Below, piece after piece: positions 13,945 to 25,669 of a stretch of DNA of 64,000 bases (position 1 is its first letter; every line of letters starts with the position of its first letter). A program made the translations under genes and the position numbers. The notes below the pieces were generated by a model. That model had not been told where the DNA came from. It was given only the letters and a program-made list of their open reading frames with translations, and searched no databases. Source of the DNA: Nomia melanderi (lineage: Eukaryota > Arthropoda > Insecta > Hymenoptera > Halictidae); the NCBI RefSeq assembly GCF_051020985.1, contig NW_027475142.1, positions 1,364,001-1,428,000 of the forward strand. Direction: 5' to 3'.

Positions 13945-15715
13945 GACGGTGGTTTTCTCGGCCCCTGGTGGTCCGAGGACGTTCCCGGTGCACAGATGCA
14001 TGCGGCAGGGCCTCCTGCAGATAACTAACTTTGGTTTATTGCGCCATCTCTAATAGCACCCGAGATATCACCAGATATATATTGGATTTTTCCCTGACCC
14101 TGAGTGTCCGGCCCCATGAGACGGTGGTCTTCTCGGCCCCCGGTGGCCCGAGGTCGTTCCCGCTGCACAGATTCATTCGCCAGGGCCTCCTGCAGATAAT
14201 TCACTTTGGTTTATTGCGCTATCTCTAATAGCACCCGAGATATCACCAGATATATATTGGATTTTCCCCTGACCCTGAGTGTCCGGCCCCATGAGACGGT
14301 GGTTTTCTCGGCCCCTGGTGGTCCGAGGTCGTTCCCGCTGCACAGATTCATTCGCCTGGGCCTCCTACAGACAATGCACTTTGATTTATTGCGCTATCTG
14401 TAATAGCACCCGAGATATCACCAGATATATATTGGATTTTTCCCTGACCCTGAGTGTGCGGCTCCATGAGACGGTGATTTTCTCGGTCCCTGGTGGTCCG
14501 AGGTCGTTCCCGCTGCCCAGATTCATGCGCCAGGGCCTCCTACAGACAATGCACTTTAGGTTATTGCGCTATCTGTAATAGCACCCCAGATATCACCAGA
14601 TATATGCTGGATTTTTACATGACCTTGGGTGACGGATTCCGAATATCTGTAATTTTCTCGGCCACTGGTGGTCCGAGGTCGTTCCTGCGGCACAGATTCA
14701 TTCGCAAGGGCCTCCTACAGACAATGCACTTTGATTTAATGCGCTATCTGTAATAGAACCCGAGATATCACCAGATATATATTGGATTTTTCCCTGACCC
14801 TGAGTGCCCGGCCCCATGCGTCGATGGTTTTCTCGGCCCCTGGTGGTCAGAGATCGATCTCGCTGCACAGATTCATGCGCTAGGGCCTCCTGCAGACAAT
14901 GCACTTTGATTTATTGCGCTATCTGTAATAGCACCCGAGATATCACCAGATATATATTGGATTTTTCCCTGACCCTGAGTGTCCGGCGCCATGAGACGGT
15001 GGTTTTCTCGGCCCCTGGTGGTCCGAGGTTGTTCCCGCTGCACAGATTCATGCGCCGGGGCCTAATACACACAATGCACTTTGATTTCTTGGGCTATCTG
15101 TAATAGCACCCGAGATATCACCAGATATATATTGGATTTTTCCCTGAGCCTGAGTGTCCGGCCCCATGAGACGGTGGTTTTCTCGGCCCCTGGTGGTCCG
15201 ACGTCGTTCCCGCTGCACAGAATCATGCGACAGGGCCTCCTACAGACAATGCACTTTGATTTATTGCGCCATCTGTAATAGCACCCGAGATATCACCAGA
15301 TATATATTGGATTTTCCCCTGACCCTGAGTGTCCGGCCCCATGAGACGGTAGTTTTCTCGGCCCCTGGTGGTCCGAGGTCGTTCCCGCTGCCCAGATTCA
15401 TGAGCCAGGGCCTCCTACTGACAATGCACTCTGATTTATTGCGCTATCTGTAATAGCACCCGAGATATCACCAGATATATATTGGATTTTTCCCTGAGCC
15501 TGAGTGTCCGGCCCCATGAGACGGTGGTTTTCTCGGCCCCTGGTGGTCCGAGGCCGATCCCGGTGCACGGATTCATGCGACAGGTACTCCTACAGACAAT
15601 GCACTTTGATTTATTGCGCTATCTGTAATAGCGCCCGAGATATCACCAGATATATATTGGATTTTAACCTGACCCTGACAGTCCGGCCGCATGCGTCGAT
15701 GGTTTTCTCGGCCCC

Positions 15716-15976
15716 TGGGGGTCCGAGATCGATCTCGCTGCACAGGTTCATGCGCTAGAGCCTCCTGCAGGCAATGCACTTTGATATATCCCGCTATATG
15801 TAATAGCACCCGAGATATCATGAGATATATATTGGATTTTTCCCTGACCCTGAGTGTCCGGCCCAATGAGGCGGTGGTTTTCTCGGCCCCTGGTTGTCCG
15901 AGGTCGTTCCCGCTGCACAGATTCATGCGCCAGGGCCTCCTGCAGATAATTCACTTTGGTTTATTGCGCTATCTCT
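15716..15976. repeat. Higher-order segment H3, copy 1
   Basis: A marked variant: GGGGGTCCGAGATCGATCTC, then GCTAGAGCCTCC, then TTTGATATATCCCGCTATATG, then ATCATGAGATAT and CAATGAGGCGG in the next monomer. The same run recurs near 19,564-19,824 and 21,839-22,099, and in part at 23,760-23,870. Confidence 0.85.
15724..15737. other. 14-bp perfect palindrome CGAGATCGATCTCG
   Basis: Formed where the usual CGAGGTCGTTCCCG has become CGAGATCGATCTCG. The same 14 bp is at 16,784-16,797, 19,572-19,585, 21,847-21,860 and 23,771-23,784. A 12-bp form, GAGATCGATCTC preceded by CA, is at 2,955-2,966 and in the related monomers near 3,830, 5,580, 7,503, 10,477, 12,401, 14,851 and 32,219. Confidence 0.85.
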
Positions 15977-18900
15977 AATAGCGCCCGAGATATCACCAGA
16001 TATATATTGGATTTTTCCCTGACACTGAGTGTCCGACCCCGTGAGACTGTGGTTTTCTCGGCCCCTGGTGGTCCGAGGTACTTACCGCTGCACAGATTCA
16101 TGCGCAAGGTCCTCCTACAGACAATGCACTTTGATTTATTGCGCTATCTGTAATAGCACTCGAGATATAACCAGATATATATTGGATTTTTCACTGACCC
16201 GGAGTGTCCGGCCCCATGAGACGGTGGTTTTCTCGGCCCCTGGTGGTCCGAGGTCGTTCCCGTTGCACAGATTCATGCGCCAGGGCCTCCTGCAAATAAT
16301 ACACTTTGGTTTATTGCGCTATCTCTAATAGCACCCGAGATATCACTAGATATATATTGGATTTTCCCCTGGCCCTGAGTGTCCGGCCCCATGAGACTGT
16401 GGTTTTCTCGGCCCCTGGTGGTCCGAGGTCGTTCCCGCTGCACAGATTCATGCGCCAGGGCATCCTACAGACAATGCACTCTGATTTATTGCGCTATCTG
16501 TAATAGCACCCGAGATATCACCAGAAATATATTGGATTTTTCCCTGACCCTGAGTGTCCGGCCCCATGAGACGGTTGTTGTCTCGGCCCCTGGTGGTCCG
16601 AGGTCGTTCCCGCTGCACAGATTCATGCGCCAGGGCCTCCTGCAGATATTTCACTTTGGTTTATTGCGCTATCTCTAATAGCACCCGAGATATCACCAGA
16701 TATATATTGGATTTTACCCTGACCCTGAGTGTCCGGCCCCATGAGACTGTGGTTTTCTCGGCCCCTGGGGGTCCGAGATCGATCTCGCTGCACAGATTCA
16801 TGCGCCAGGGCCTCCTGCAGATAATTCACTTTGATTTATTGTTCTATCTGTAATATAACCCGAGATATCACCAGATATATATTGGATTTTTACCTGACCC
16901 TGAGTGCCCGGCCCCATGTGTCGGTGATTTTCTCGGACCCTGGTGATCCGAGGTAGATACCGCTGCACAGATTCATGCGCCAGGGCCTCCTGCAGAAAAT
17001 GCACTTTGATTTATTGCGCTATCTCTAATAACACCCGAGATATCACCAGATACATGCTGGATTTATACATGACCTTGGGTGACGGATTCCGAATATCTGT
17101 AATTTTCTCGGCCCCTGGTGGTCCGAGGTCGTTCCTGCTGCACAGATTCATTCGCCAGTGCCTCCTACAGACAATGCACTTTGACTTATTGCGCTATCTC
17201 TAATGGCACCCGAGATATCACCAGATATATATTGGATCTTTCACTGACCCTGAGTGTCCGGCCCCATGAGACGGTGGTTTTCGCGGCCCCTGGTGGTCCG
17301 AGGTTTTTCCGGCTGCACAGATTCATGCGCCAGGGCCTCCTACAGACAATGCACTTTGATTTATTGCGCTATCTGTAATAGCACCCGAGATAACACCAGA
17401 TATATATTGGATTTTCGCCTGACCCTGAGTGTCCGGCCCCATGAGACTGTGGTTTTCTCGGCCCCTGGTGGTCCGAGGGGCTCCCTCTGCCCAGATTGAA
17501 GCGCCAGGGCCTCCTACAGACAGTGCACTTTGATTTATTGCGCTATCTGTAATAGCACCCGAGAAAGCTCCATATATATGCTGGATTTTTACATGACTTT
17601 GGGTGGCGGATACCGAAAATCTGTAATTTTCTCGGCCTCTGGAGGTCCGAGGTCGTTCCCTCTGCACAGATTCATGCGCCAGGGACTCCTACGGACAATG
17701 CACTTTGATTTATTGCGCTATCTGTAATAGCACCCGAGATATCACCGGATATATATTGGATTTTTCCCTGACCCTGAGTGTCCGGCCCCATGAGACGGTG
17801 GTTTACTCGGCCCCTGGTGGTCGGAGGTCGTTCCCGCTGCACAGATGCATGCGCCAGGGCCTCCTGCAGATAATTCACTTTGGTTTATTGCGCTATCTCT
17901 AATAGCACCCGAGATATCACCAGATATATATTGGATTTTTCCCTGACCCTGAGTGTCCGGCCCCATGAGACGGTGGTTTTCTCGGCCCCTGGTGGTCCGA
18001 GGTAGTTCCCGCTGCCCAAATTCATTCGCCAGTGCCTCCTACAGAGAATGCACTTTCATTTATTGCGCTATCTCTAATAACACCCGAGATAACACCAGAT
18101 ATATATTGGATTTTTCCCTGACCCTGGCAGTCCGGCTCCAGGAGAAGGTGATTTTCTCGGCCCCTGGTGGTCCGAGGTCGTACCCGCTGCACAGAATCAT
18201 GAGCCAGGGCTTCCCGCAGACAATGCACTTTGATTTATCGCGCTATCTCTAATAGCACCCGAGATATCACCAGATATATGCTGGATTTTTACATGACCTT
18301 GGGTGACGGATTCCGAATATCTGTAATTTTCTCGGCCACTGGTGGTCCGAGGTCGTTCCTGCTGCACAGATTCATTCGCCAGTGCCTCCTACAGACAATG
18401 CACTTTGATTTATTGCTCTATCTCTAATAGCACCCGAGATATCACCGGATATATATTGGATTTTTCCCCGACCATGAGTGTCCAGCCCCATGAGACGGTG
18501 GTTTTATCGGACCCTGGTGATCCGAGGTCGTTCCTGCTGCACAGATTGATGCGCCAGGGCCTCCGGCACATAATTCACTTTGGTTTATTGCGCTATCCCT
18601 AATAGCACCCGATATGTCGCCAGATATATATTGGATTTTCCCTGACCCTGAGTGTCCGGCCCAATGAGACTGTGGTTTTCTCGGCCCCTGGTGGTCCGAG
18701 GTCGTTCCCGCTGTACAGATTCATGCGCCAGGGCCTCCTACAGACAATGTACTTTGATTTATTGCGCTATCTGTAATAGCACCCGAGATATCACCAGATA
18801 TATATTGGATTTTTCACTGACCCTGAGTGTGCGGCCCCATGAGACGGTGGTTTTCTCGGCCCCTGGTGGTCCGAGGTCGTTCCCGCTGCACAGATTCATG

Positions 18901-19563
18901 CGCCAGGGCCTCCTGCAGATATTTCACTTTGGTTTATTGCGCTATCTGTAATAGCACCCGAGATATCACCAGATATATGTTGGATTTTTCCCCGACCCTG
19001 AGTGTCCGGCCCCATGAGACGGTGGTTTTCTCGGCCGCTGGTGGTCCGAGGTCGTTCCCGCTGCGCAGATGCATGCGCCAGGGCCTCCTGCAGATAATTC
19101 ACTTTAGTTTATTGCGCTATCTCTAATAGCACCCGAGATATCACCAGATATATATTGTATTTTCCCATGACCCTGAGTGTCCTGGCCCATAAGACTGTGG
19201 TTTTCTCTGCACCTGGCGGTCAGAGATCGTTCCCGCCTCACAGATTCATGCGCCAGTGCCTCCTACAGACAATGCACTTTGGTTTATTGCGCTATCTCCA
19301 ATAGCACCCGAGATATCGCCAGATATATATTGGATTTGTCCCTGGCCCTGAGTGTCCGGCCCCATGAGACGGTGGTTTTCTCGGCCCCTGGTGGTCCGAG
19401 GTCGATCCGGCTGCACAGATTCATGCGCCAGGGCCTCCTACAGACAATGCACTTTGATTCATTGCGCTATCTGTAATAGCACCCGAGATATCACCAGATA
19501 TATATTGGATTTTTCCCCGACCCTGGGTGTCCGGCCCCATGAGACGGTGGTTTTCTCGGCCCC

Positions 19564-19824
19564 TGGGGGTCCGAGATCGATCTCGCTGCACAGGTTCATG
19601 CGCTAGAGCCTCCTGCAGACAATGCACTTTGATATATCCCGCTATATGTAATAGCACCCGAGATATCATGAGATATATATTGGATTTTTCCCTGACCCTG
19701 AGTGTCCGGCCCAATGAGGCGGTGGTTTTCTCGGCCCCTGGTTGTCCGAGGTCGTTCCCGCTGCACAGATTCATGCGCCAGGGCCTCCTGCAGATAATTC
19801 ACTTTGGTGTATTGCGCTATCTCT
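19564..19824. repeat. Higher-order segment H3, copy 2
   Basis: Same ordered markers as 15,716-15,976, offset 3,848 bp. The monomer in front differs from the one in front of copy 1, so the unit has moved relative to its neighbours. Confidence 0.85.
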
Positions 19825-21838
19825 AATAGCACCCGAGATATCACCAGATATATATTGGATTTTACCCTGACCCTGAGTGTCCGGCCCCATGAGACTGTGG
19901 TTTTCTCGGCCCCTGGTGGTCCGAGGTCGTTCCCGCTGCACAGATGCATGCGCCAGGGCCTCCTGCAGATAAGTCACTTTGATTTATCGCGCTATCTCTA
20001 ATAGCACCCGAGATATCACCAGATATATATTGGATTTTTCCCCGACCCAGAGTGTCCGGCCCCATGAGAGGGTGGTTTTCTCGGCCCCTGGTGGTCAGAG
20101 GTCGTTCCCGCTGCACAGATTCATGCGCCAGGGCCTCCTACAGATAATGCACTTTGATTTATTGCGCTATCTGTAATAGCACCCGAGATATCACCAGATA
20201 TATGTTGGATTTTTCCCCGACACTGAGTGTCCGGCCCCATGAGACTGTGGTTTTCTCGGCCCCCGGTGGTCAGAGGTCGTTCCCGCTGCACAGATTCATG
20301 CGCCAGGGCCTCCTACAGATAATGCACTTTGATTTATTGCGCTATCTGTAATAGCACCCGAGATATCACCAGATATATGTTGGATTTTTCCCCGACCCTG
20401 AGTGTCCGGCCCCATGAGACGGTGGTTTTCTCGGCCGCTGGTGGTCCGAGGTCGTCCCCGCTGCGCAGATGCATGCGCCAGGGCCTCCTGCAGATAATTC
20501 ACTTTGGTTTATTGCGCTATCTCTAATAGCACCCGAGATATCACCAGATATATATTGTATTTTCCCATGACCCTGAGTGTCCTGGCCCATAAGACTGTGG
20601 TTTTCTCTGCACCTGGCGGTCAGAGATCGTTCCCGCCTCACAGATTCATGCGCCAGTGCCTCCTACAGACAATGCAATTTAGTTTATTGCGCTATCTCCA
20701 ATAGCACCCGAGATATCGCCAGATATATATTGTATTTGTCCCTGGCCCTGAGTGTCCGGCCCCATGAGACGGTAGTTTTCTCGGCCCCTGGTGGTCCGAG
20801 GTCGATCCGGCTGCACAGATTCATGCGCCAGGGCCTCCTACAGACAATGCACTTTGATTTATTGCGCTATCTGTAATAGCACCCGAGATATCACCAGATA
20901 TATATTGGATTTTTCCCCGACCCTGGGTGTCCGGCCCCATGAGACGGTGGTTTTCTCGGACCCTGGTGATCCGAGGTCGTTCCCGCTGCACAGATTCATT
21001 CGCAAGGGCCTCCTGCAGACAATGCACTTTGATTTATTGCGCTATCTGTAATAGCACCCGAGATATCACCAGATATATATTGGATTTTTCCCTGACCCTG
21101 AGTGTCCTGCCCCATGAGACGGTGGTCTTCTCGGCCCCCGGTGGCCCGAGGTCGTTCCCGCTGCACAGATTCATTCGCCAGGGCCTCCTGCAGATAATTC
21201 ACTTTGGTTTATTGCGCTATCTCTAATAGCACCCGAGATATCACCAGATATATATTGGATTTTCCCCTGACCCTGAGTGTCCGGCCCCATGAGACTGTGG
21301 TTATCTCGGCCCCTGGTGGTCCGACGTCGTTCCTGCTGGCCAGATTCATGCGCCTGGGCCTCCTACAGACAATGCACTTTGATTTATTGCGCTATCTCAA
21401 ATAGCACCCGAGATATCACCAGATATATATTGGATTTTTCCCTGACCCTGAGTGTGCGGCTCCATGAGACGGTGATTTTCTCGGTCCCTGGTGGCTCGAA
21501 GTCGTTCCCGCTGCACAGATTCGTGCGCCAGGGCCTCCTACAGACAATGCACATTTATTTATTGCGCTATCTGTAATAGCACCCGAGATACCACCAGATA
21601 TATATTGGATCTTTCACTGACCCTGAGTGTCCGGCCCCATGAGACGGTGGTTTTCGCGGCCCCTGGTTGTCCGAGGTCGTTCCCGCTGCACAGATTCATG
21701 CGCCAGGGCCTCCTACAGACAATTCACTTTGATTTATTGCGCTATCTGTAATAGCACCCGAGATATCACCAGATATATGTTGGATTTTCCCCTGACCCTG
21801 AGTGTCCGGCCCCATGTGTCGGTGGTTTTCTCGGCCCC

Positions 21839-22099
21839 TGGGGGTCCGAGATCGATCTCGCTGCACAGGTTCATGCGCTAGAGCCTCCTGCAGACAATGC
21901 ACTTTGATATATCCCGCTATATGTAATAGCACCCGAGATATCATGAGATATATATTGGATTTTTCCCTGACCCTGAGTGTCCGGCCCAATGAGGCGGTGG
22001 TTTTCTCGGCCCCTGGTTGTCCGAGGTCGTTCCCGCTGCACAGATTCATGCGCCAGGGCCTCCTGCAGATAATTCACTTTGGTTTATTGCGCTATCTCT
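21839..22099. repeat. Higher-order segment H3, copy 3
   Basis: Same markers as 15,716-15,976, offset 6,123 bp. Preceded by a monomer with ATGTGTCGG, and followed by a divergent-core monomer, unlike the other copies. Confidence 0.85.
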
Positions 22100-22229
22100 A
22101 ATAGCACCCGAGATATCACCAGATATTTGCTGGATTTTTACATGACCTTGGGTGACGGATTCCGAATATCTGTAATTTTCTCGGCCCCTGGTGGTCCGAG
22201 GTCGTTCCCGCTGCACAGATTCATGCGCC

Positions 22230-22765
22230 AGGGAGTCCTACAGACGATGCACTTTGATTTATTGCGCTATCTGTAATAGCACCCGAGATATCACCATATA
22301 TATATTGGATTCTCCCCTGACATTGAGTGCCCGGCCCCATGAGACGGTGATTTTCTCGGCCCCTGGTGGTCCGAGGTCGATCACGCTGCACAGATTCATG
22401 CGCCAGGGCCTCCTACAGACAGTGCACATTGATTTATTGCGCTATCTGTAATAGCACCTGAGATATCAGCAGATATCTATTGGATTTTTCCATGACCCTG
22501 AGTGTCCGACCCCATGAGACGGTGGTTTTCTCGGCCCCTGGTGGTCCGAGGTCGTGCCCGCTGCACAGATTCATGCGCCAGGGCCTCCTACAGGCAATGC
22601 ACTTTGATTTATTGCGCTATCTGTAATAGCACCCAAGATATCACCATATATATATTGGATTTTTCCCTGACCCTGAGTGTCCGGCCCCATGAGACGGTGA
22701 TTTTCTCGGCCCTTGGTGGTCCGAGGTCGATCCCGCTGCACAGATTCATGCGCCAGGGCCTCCTG
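22230..22765. repeat. Higher-order segment H4, copy left of the transposon
   Basis: Ordered markers are CAGGGAGTCCTACAGAC, GGATTCTCCCCTGACATTGA, ATCACGCTGCAC, ATCAGCAGATATCTATTGG, GTCGTGCCCGC and CACCCAAGATATCACCATAT. The same run is at 26,649-27,184, and with small changes at about 39,420-39,960 and 54,120-54,660. Confidence 0.85.
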
Positions 22766-24399
22766 CAAATAATACACTTTGGTTTATTGCGCTATCTCTA
22801 ATAGCACCCGAGATATCACCAGATATATGTTGGATTTTTCCCCGACCCTGAGTGTCCGGCCCCATGAGACTGTGGTTTTCTCGGCCCCCGGTGGTCAGAG
22901 GTCGTTCCCGCTGCACAGATTCATGCGCCAGGGCCTCCTACAGATAATGCACTTTGATTTATTGCGCTATCTCCAATAGCACCCGAGATATCGCCAGATA
23001 TATATTGGATTTGTCCCTGGCCCTGAGTGTCCGGCCCCATGAGACGGTAGTTTTCTCGGCCCCTGGTGGTCCGAGGTCGATCCGGCTGCACAGATTCATG
23101 CGCCAGGGCCTCCTACAGACAATGCACTTTGATTTATTGCGCTATCTGTAATAGCACCCGAGATATCACCAGATATATATTGGATTTTTCCCTGACCCTG
23201 AGTGTCCGACCCCATGAGACGGTGGTTTTCTCGGCTCCTGGTGTCCGAGGTCGTTCCCGCTGCACAGATTCATGCGCCAGGGCCCCCTGCAGATAATTCA
23301 CTTTGATTTATTGCGCTATTTCTAACAGCACCCGAGATATCACCAGATATATATTGGATTTTTCCCTGACCCTGAGAGTCCGCCCCCATGAGACGGTGGT
23401 TTTCTCGGCCTCTGGTGGTCCGAGGTCGTTCCCGCTGCACAGATTCATGCGCCAGGGCCTGCTGCAGACAATGCACTTTGGTTTATTGCGTTATCTCCAA
23501 TCGCACCCGAGATATCACCAGATATATATTGGATTTTTCCCTGGCCCTGACAGTCCGGCCCCATGAGACGGTGATTTTCTCGGCCCCTGGTGGTCTGAGG
23601 TCGATCCCGGTGCACAGATTCATGCGACAGGGACTCCTACAGACAATGCACTTTGATTTATTGCGCTATCTGTAATAGCGCCCGAGATATCACCAGATAT
23701 ATATTGGATTTTAACCTGACCCTGACAGTCCGGCCCCATGCGTCGATGGTTTTCTCGGCCCCTGGGGGTCCGAGATCGATCTCGCTGCACAGGTTCATGC
23801 GCTAGAGCCTCCTGCAGACAATGCACTTTGATATATCCAGCTATATGTAATAGCACTCGAGATATCACCAGATATATATTGGATTTTCCCCTGACCATGA
23901 GTGTCCGGCCCCATGTGTCGGTGGTTTTCTCGGTCCCTGGTGGTCCAAGGTCGATCCCGCGGCACAGATTTGTGCGCCAGGGCCTTCAGCAGACAATGCA
24001 CTTTCATTTATTTCGCTATCTCTAATAGCACCCGAGATATCACCAGATATATATTGGATTTTTCCCTGACCCTGGCAATCCGGCCCAATGAGGCGGTGAT
24101 TTTCTCGGCCTCTGGTGGTCCGAGGTCGATCCCGCTGCACAGATTCATGCGCCAGGGCCCCCTGCAGATAATTCACTTTGGTTTAGTGCGCTATCTGTAA
24201 GAGCACCCGAGATATCACCAGATATATATTGAATTTTTCCTCGACCCTGAGTGTCCGGCCTCATGTGTCGGTGGTTTTCTCGGCCCCTGGTGGTCCGAGG
24301 TCGATCCCGCGGCACAGATTTATGCGCCAGGGCCTCCTGCAGACAATGCAGTTTGATTTATTTCGCTATCTCTAATAGCACCCGAGATATCACCAGATA

Positions 24400-24401
24400 T
24401 A
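24400..24401. other. TA target-site duplication, left
   Basis: The satellite reads CACCAGATATA up to 24,401 and the transposon starts with CACTCTG at 24,402. The TA matches 25,670-25,671 on the other side. Tc1/mariner elements insert at TA and duplicate it. Confidence 0.93.
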
Positions 24402-24436
24402 CACTCTGTTTGACAAGAGCGTGTCCGGCAAAACTC
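24402..24436 (+). repeat. Left terminal inverted repeat of the Tc1-like element (35 bp)
   Basis: It begins CACTCTGTTTGACAAGAGCG and ends GGCAAAACTC. It matches the reverse complement of 25,635-25,669 at 33 of 35 positions; the two mismatches are at the third base (C against G) and at base 24 (C against A). Similarity stops sharply after the CAAAACTC block. TIRs of this kind are the binding and cleavage sites of the transposase. Confidence 0.95.
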
Positions 24437-24509
24437 GAAAACTATTTCGGATATCGGGTTCGAAAAAAATACACAAATTCTTTATGGTGTATACTAAGAT
24501 GCGTTATTA
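24437..24509. other. 3' non-coding segment of the transposon
   Basis: 73 bp between the left TIR and the end of the transposase frame. It is AT-rich, with no further open frame or clear structure. On the minus strand it would be the 3' untranslated region. I saw no AATAAA on that strand. Confidence 0.7.
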
Positions 24510-25508
24510 TTAATATGGTGCCCAGTCACCGCCATTATCAATAATTAATTTACATCTTCGAGGCATACTTTCTACTAATGTAATCGCATAATCACGAGAT
24601 AAGGACCTCCATACCAATCGAATTTGACGAATCAGCTTCTTGATCGTGTTGTGCTTCTTTCCTCTGAGCTTGATCTTCATGATTGCCCAAACATTTTCTA
24701 TTGGATTTGTATCCGTCGACTGTGAAGGCTAATCTAGTACATCGATGTGATTTTCCTCTTTCCAGGCTGTACAGTGTCGACTTCGATGTTTTGGGTCATT
24801 ATCCTCTTCCAGTAGCCAATGTTTATTATTTCTTATAAACCACCTCTGGGCAGATGGTAATAAGGCTCTCTGATATATTTTGACCATTTTGGCAGCGTTT
24901 AAATTGTCAGTGAATACGTGCAAAGTACCGAATCTCTGCTTCGAGAAGCAACCCCAAACATGCACCCTTACCGGGTGTTTAACGGTTCGCTGAAGGAGTT
25001 TATTGGCGTGGTTACACCAGGTATGGGTTATAAAAGTATGTGCCCAAAAAGAAGTTTCGTCCGAAAAAATTACATTGTCCAAATCACGGTTCAAATTTTC
25101 ATTCGCCCAAGCGAGTCTTTTTGCGACATGTTTCTCGGATAGTAGCACTTTCTTTATTGTGCTTCTCAATTTCACATTATTTGCCAATAATCGTCTTCTT
25201 ATCGTATCACATAACAATTTCAAACCCTTTCTACATAAAACTGCCTGTCCACTACGTAACGATAGACGGGGATTCTTCTCGAATTCGCGTAAAATCAATT
25301 TATCCTCTTTCTTCGTCGTCTTTGACTTAGTGCCACGATTTGGTAGGTCATCGACATTTTTGACCTCCAAATATCGTTTCACCCACTTACTAACAAATGT
25401 CTTCGATTTCTTCATGTATTTAGCAGCCGCTGTGTATGACATTCTTGGTCCTTTAGGATGGGAACACAGAAACACTGCTTCGTAACGTGATGCGTACGCG
25501 GCACTCAT
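24510..25508 (-). pseudogene. Tc1-like transposase, interrupted by one in-frame TAG
   Basis: This would encode the transposase that binds the TIRs and does cut-and-paste transposition in the nucleus. The start is the ATG at 25,506-25,508 (MSAAYASRYE), with A at -3 and a usual family length of about 332 codons; an in-frame ATG at 25,571 would add 21 residues. Numbered from MSAAY, a first helix-turn-helix lies at about 24-47 (TAAAKYMKKSKTFVSKW), then a basic RGTKSKTTKK linker, then a second helix-turn-helix at about 82-110. The catalytic DDE domain follows: D150 in VIFSDET, D236 in EEDNDPKH and E271 in NPIEN, with 34 residues between the last two. The frame is open except for a TAG at 24,729-24,731 (codon 260), between the second and third catalytic residues, where relatives have Trp in an LDWP motif. 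After it the frame stays open to TAA at 24,510-24,512, and the C-terminal tail is recognisable. One nonsense change in an otherwise whole frame suggests fairly recent inactivation. A truncated product would lack the catalytic Glu. Confidence 0.93.
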
Positions 25509-25634
25509 AATGAAATGCGTCGTTTTACGAATAAGCTCGATCAACAACTGAAGGTTTTTTGTACAAAGCATCTTAGGGAAACATTCAAGTTACCTGCTTG
25601 AAGTGGAATTTCTTACCTAAGACATCGCACGTAA
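25509..25634. other. 5' non-coding segment of the transposon
   Basis: 126 bp upstream of the chosen transposase start on the minus strand, containing the alternative in-frame ATG at 25,571. It must hold the transposase promoter if it lies outside the TIR, but I see no convincing TATA or initiator element. It contains a GGTAAG string that resembles a splice donor, without a persuasive partner acceptor. Confidence 0.6.
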
Positions 25635-25669
25635 GAGTTTTGCCGTACACGCTCTTGTCAAACAGACTG
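25635..25669 (-). repeat. Right terminal inverted repeat of the Tc1-like element (35 bp)
   Basis: On the minus strand it begins CAGTCTGTTTGACAAGAGCG and ends GGCAAAACTC, pairing with 24,402-24,436 with two mismatches. It lies upstream of the transposase gene, so the transposase promoter would be in or next to it. Confidence 0.95.

Larger units (their letters stand above)
1..24401. repeat. 175-bp satellite array, left arm
   Basis: Head-to-tail monomers of 175 bp, all in one orientation. The first complete monomer starts at 58, and 139 complete monomers run to 24,374, followed by 27 bp of the monomer split by the transposon. Landmarks in a typical monomer are ATAGCACCCGAGATATCACC (positions 1-20), an AT-rich GATATATATTGGATTTTT tract (22-39), CTCGG...CCGAG (80-100), CGTTCCCGCTGCACAGATTC (103-122), and an end resembling TTTATTGCGCTATCTGTA (158-175). 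Seven length changes explain the whole phase drift of -8 bp: near 3,800 (-2) and near 7,323, 10,292, 12,218, 17,480, 18,640 and 23,241 (-1 each). There is no unique sequence and no believable gene. The array runs off the left edge of the window. Confidence 0.98.
24402..25669 (-). mobile_element. Tc1/mariner superfamily (DD34E Tc1-like) DNA transposon, non-autonomous by mutation
   Basis: A 1,268-bp non-satellite insert. It has 35-bp terminal inverted repeats, is flanked by TA on both sides (24,400-24,401 and 25,670-25,671), and holds one transposase gene on the minus strand. Removing the insert and one TA restores an ordinary monomer, reading CCAGATATATATTGG across the junction. The monomer register also shifts by exactly 45 bp, which is 1,270 modulo 175, so nothing else was gained or lost. 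TA duplication, element size and a DD34E transposase are the standard marks of Tc1-like elements moving by cut-and-paste. The transposase has an internal stop codon, so this copy is unlikely to move without transposase supplied in trans. It is the only interspersed element in the window. Confidence 0.97.

Noticed and set aside
1..24400. Dozens of 60-123 residue open reading frames on both strands in the satellite
   Set aside because: They recur with the monomer. The reading frame moves by one base per 175-bp unit and stops at the conserved TAATAG junction, giving stereotyped lengths (65, 86, 99). There is no start context, signal or domain, and overlapping frames are equally open.
1..24400. 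CRISPR-like array
   Set aside because: Spacing is regular, but the whole 175-bp unit is repeated with no unique spacers between short repeats.
25003..25485. 160-codon open frame on the plus strand inside the transposon
   Set aside because: It lies opposite the transposase gene. The minus-strand frame has recognisable helix-turn-helix and DDE motifs, and this one has none.
25572..25634. Intron in the transposase leader, with a GGTAAG donor on the minus strand
   Set aside because: No convincing branch site or pyrimidine-rich acceptor follows, and the frame from 25,508 needs no splicing.
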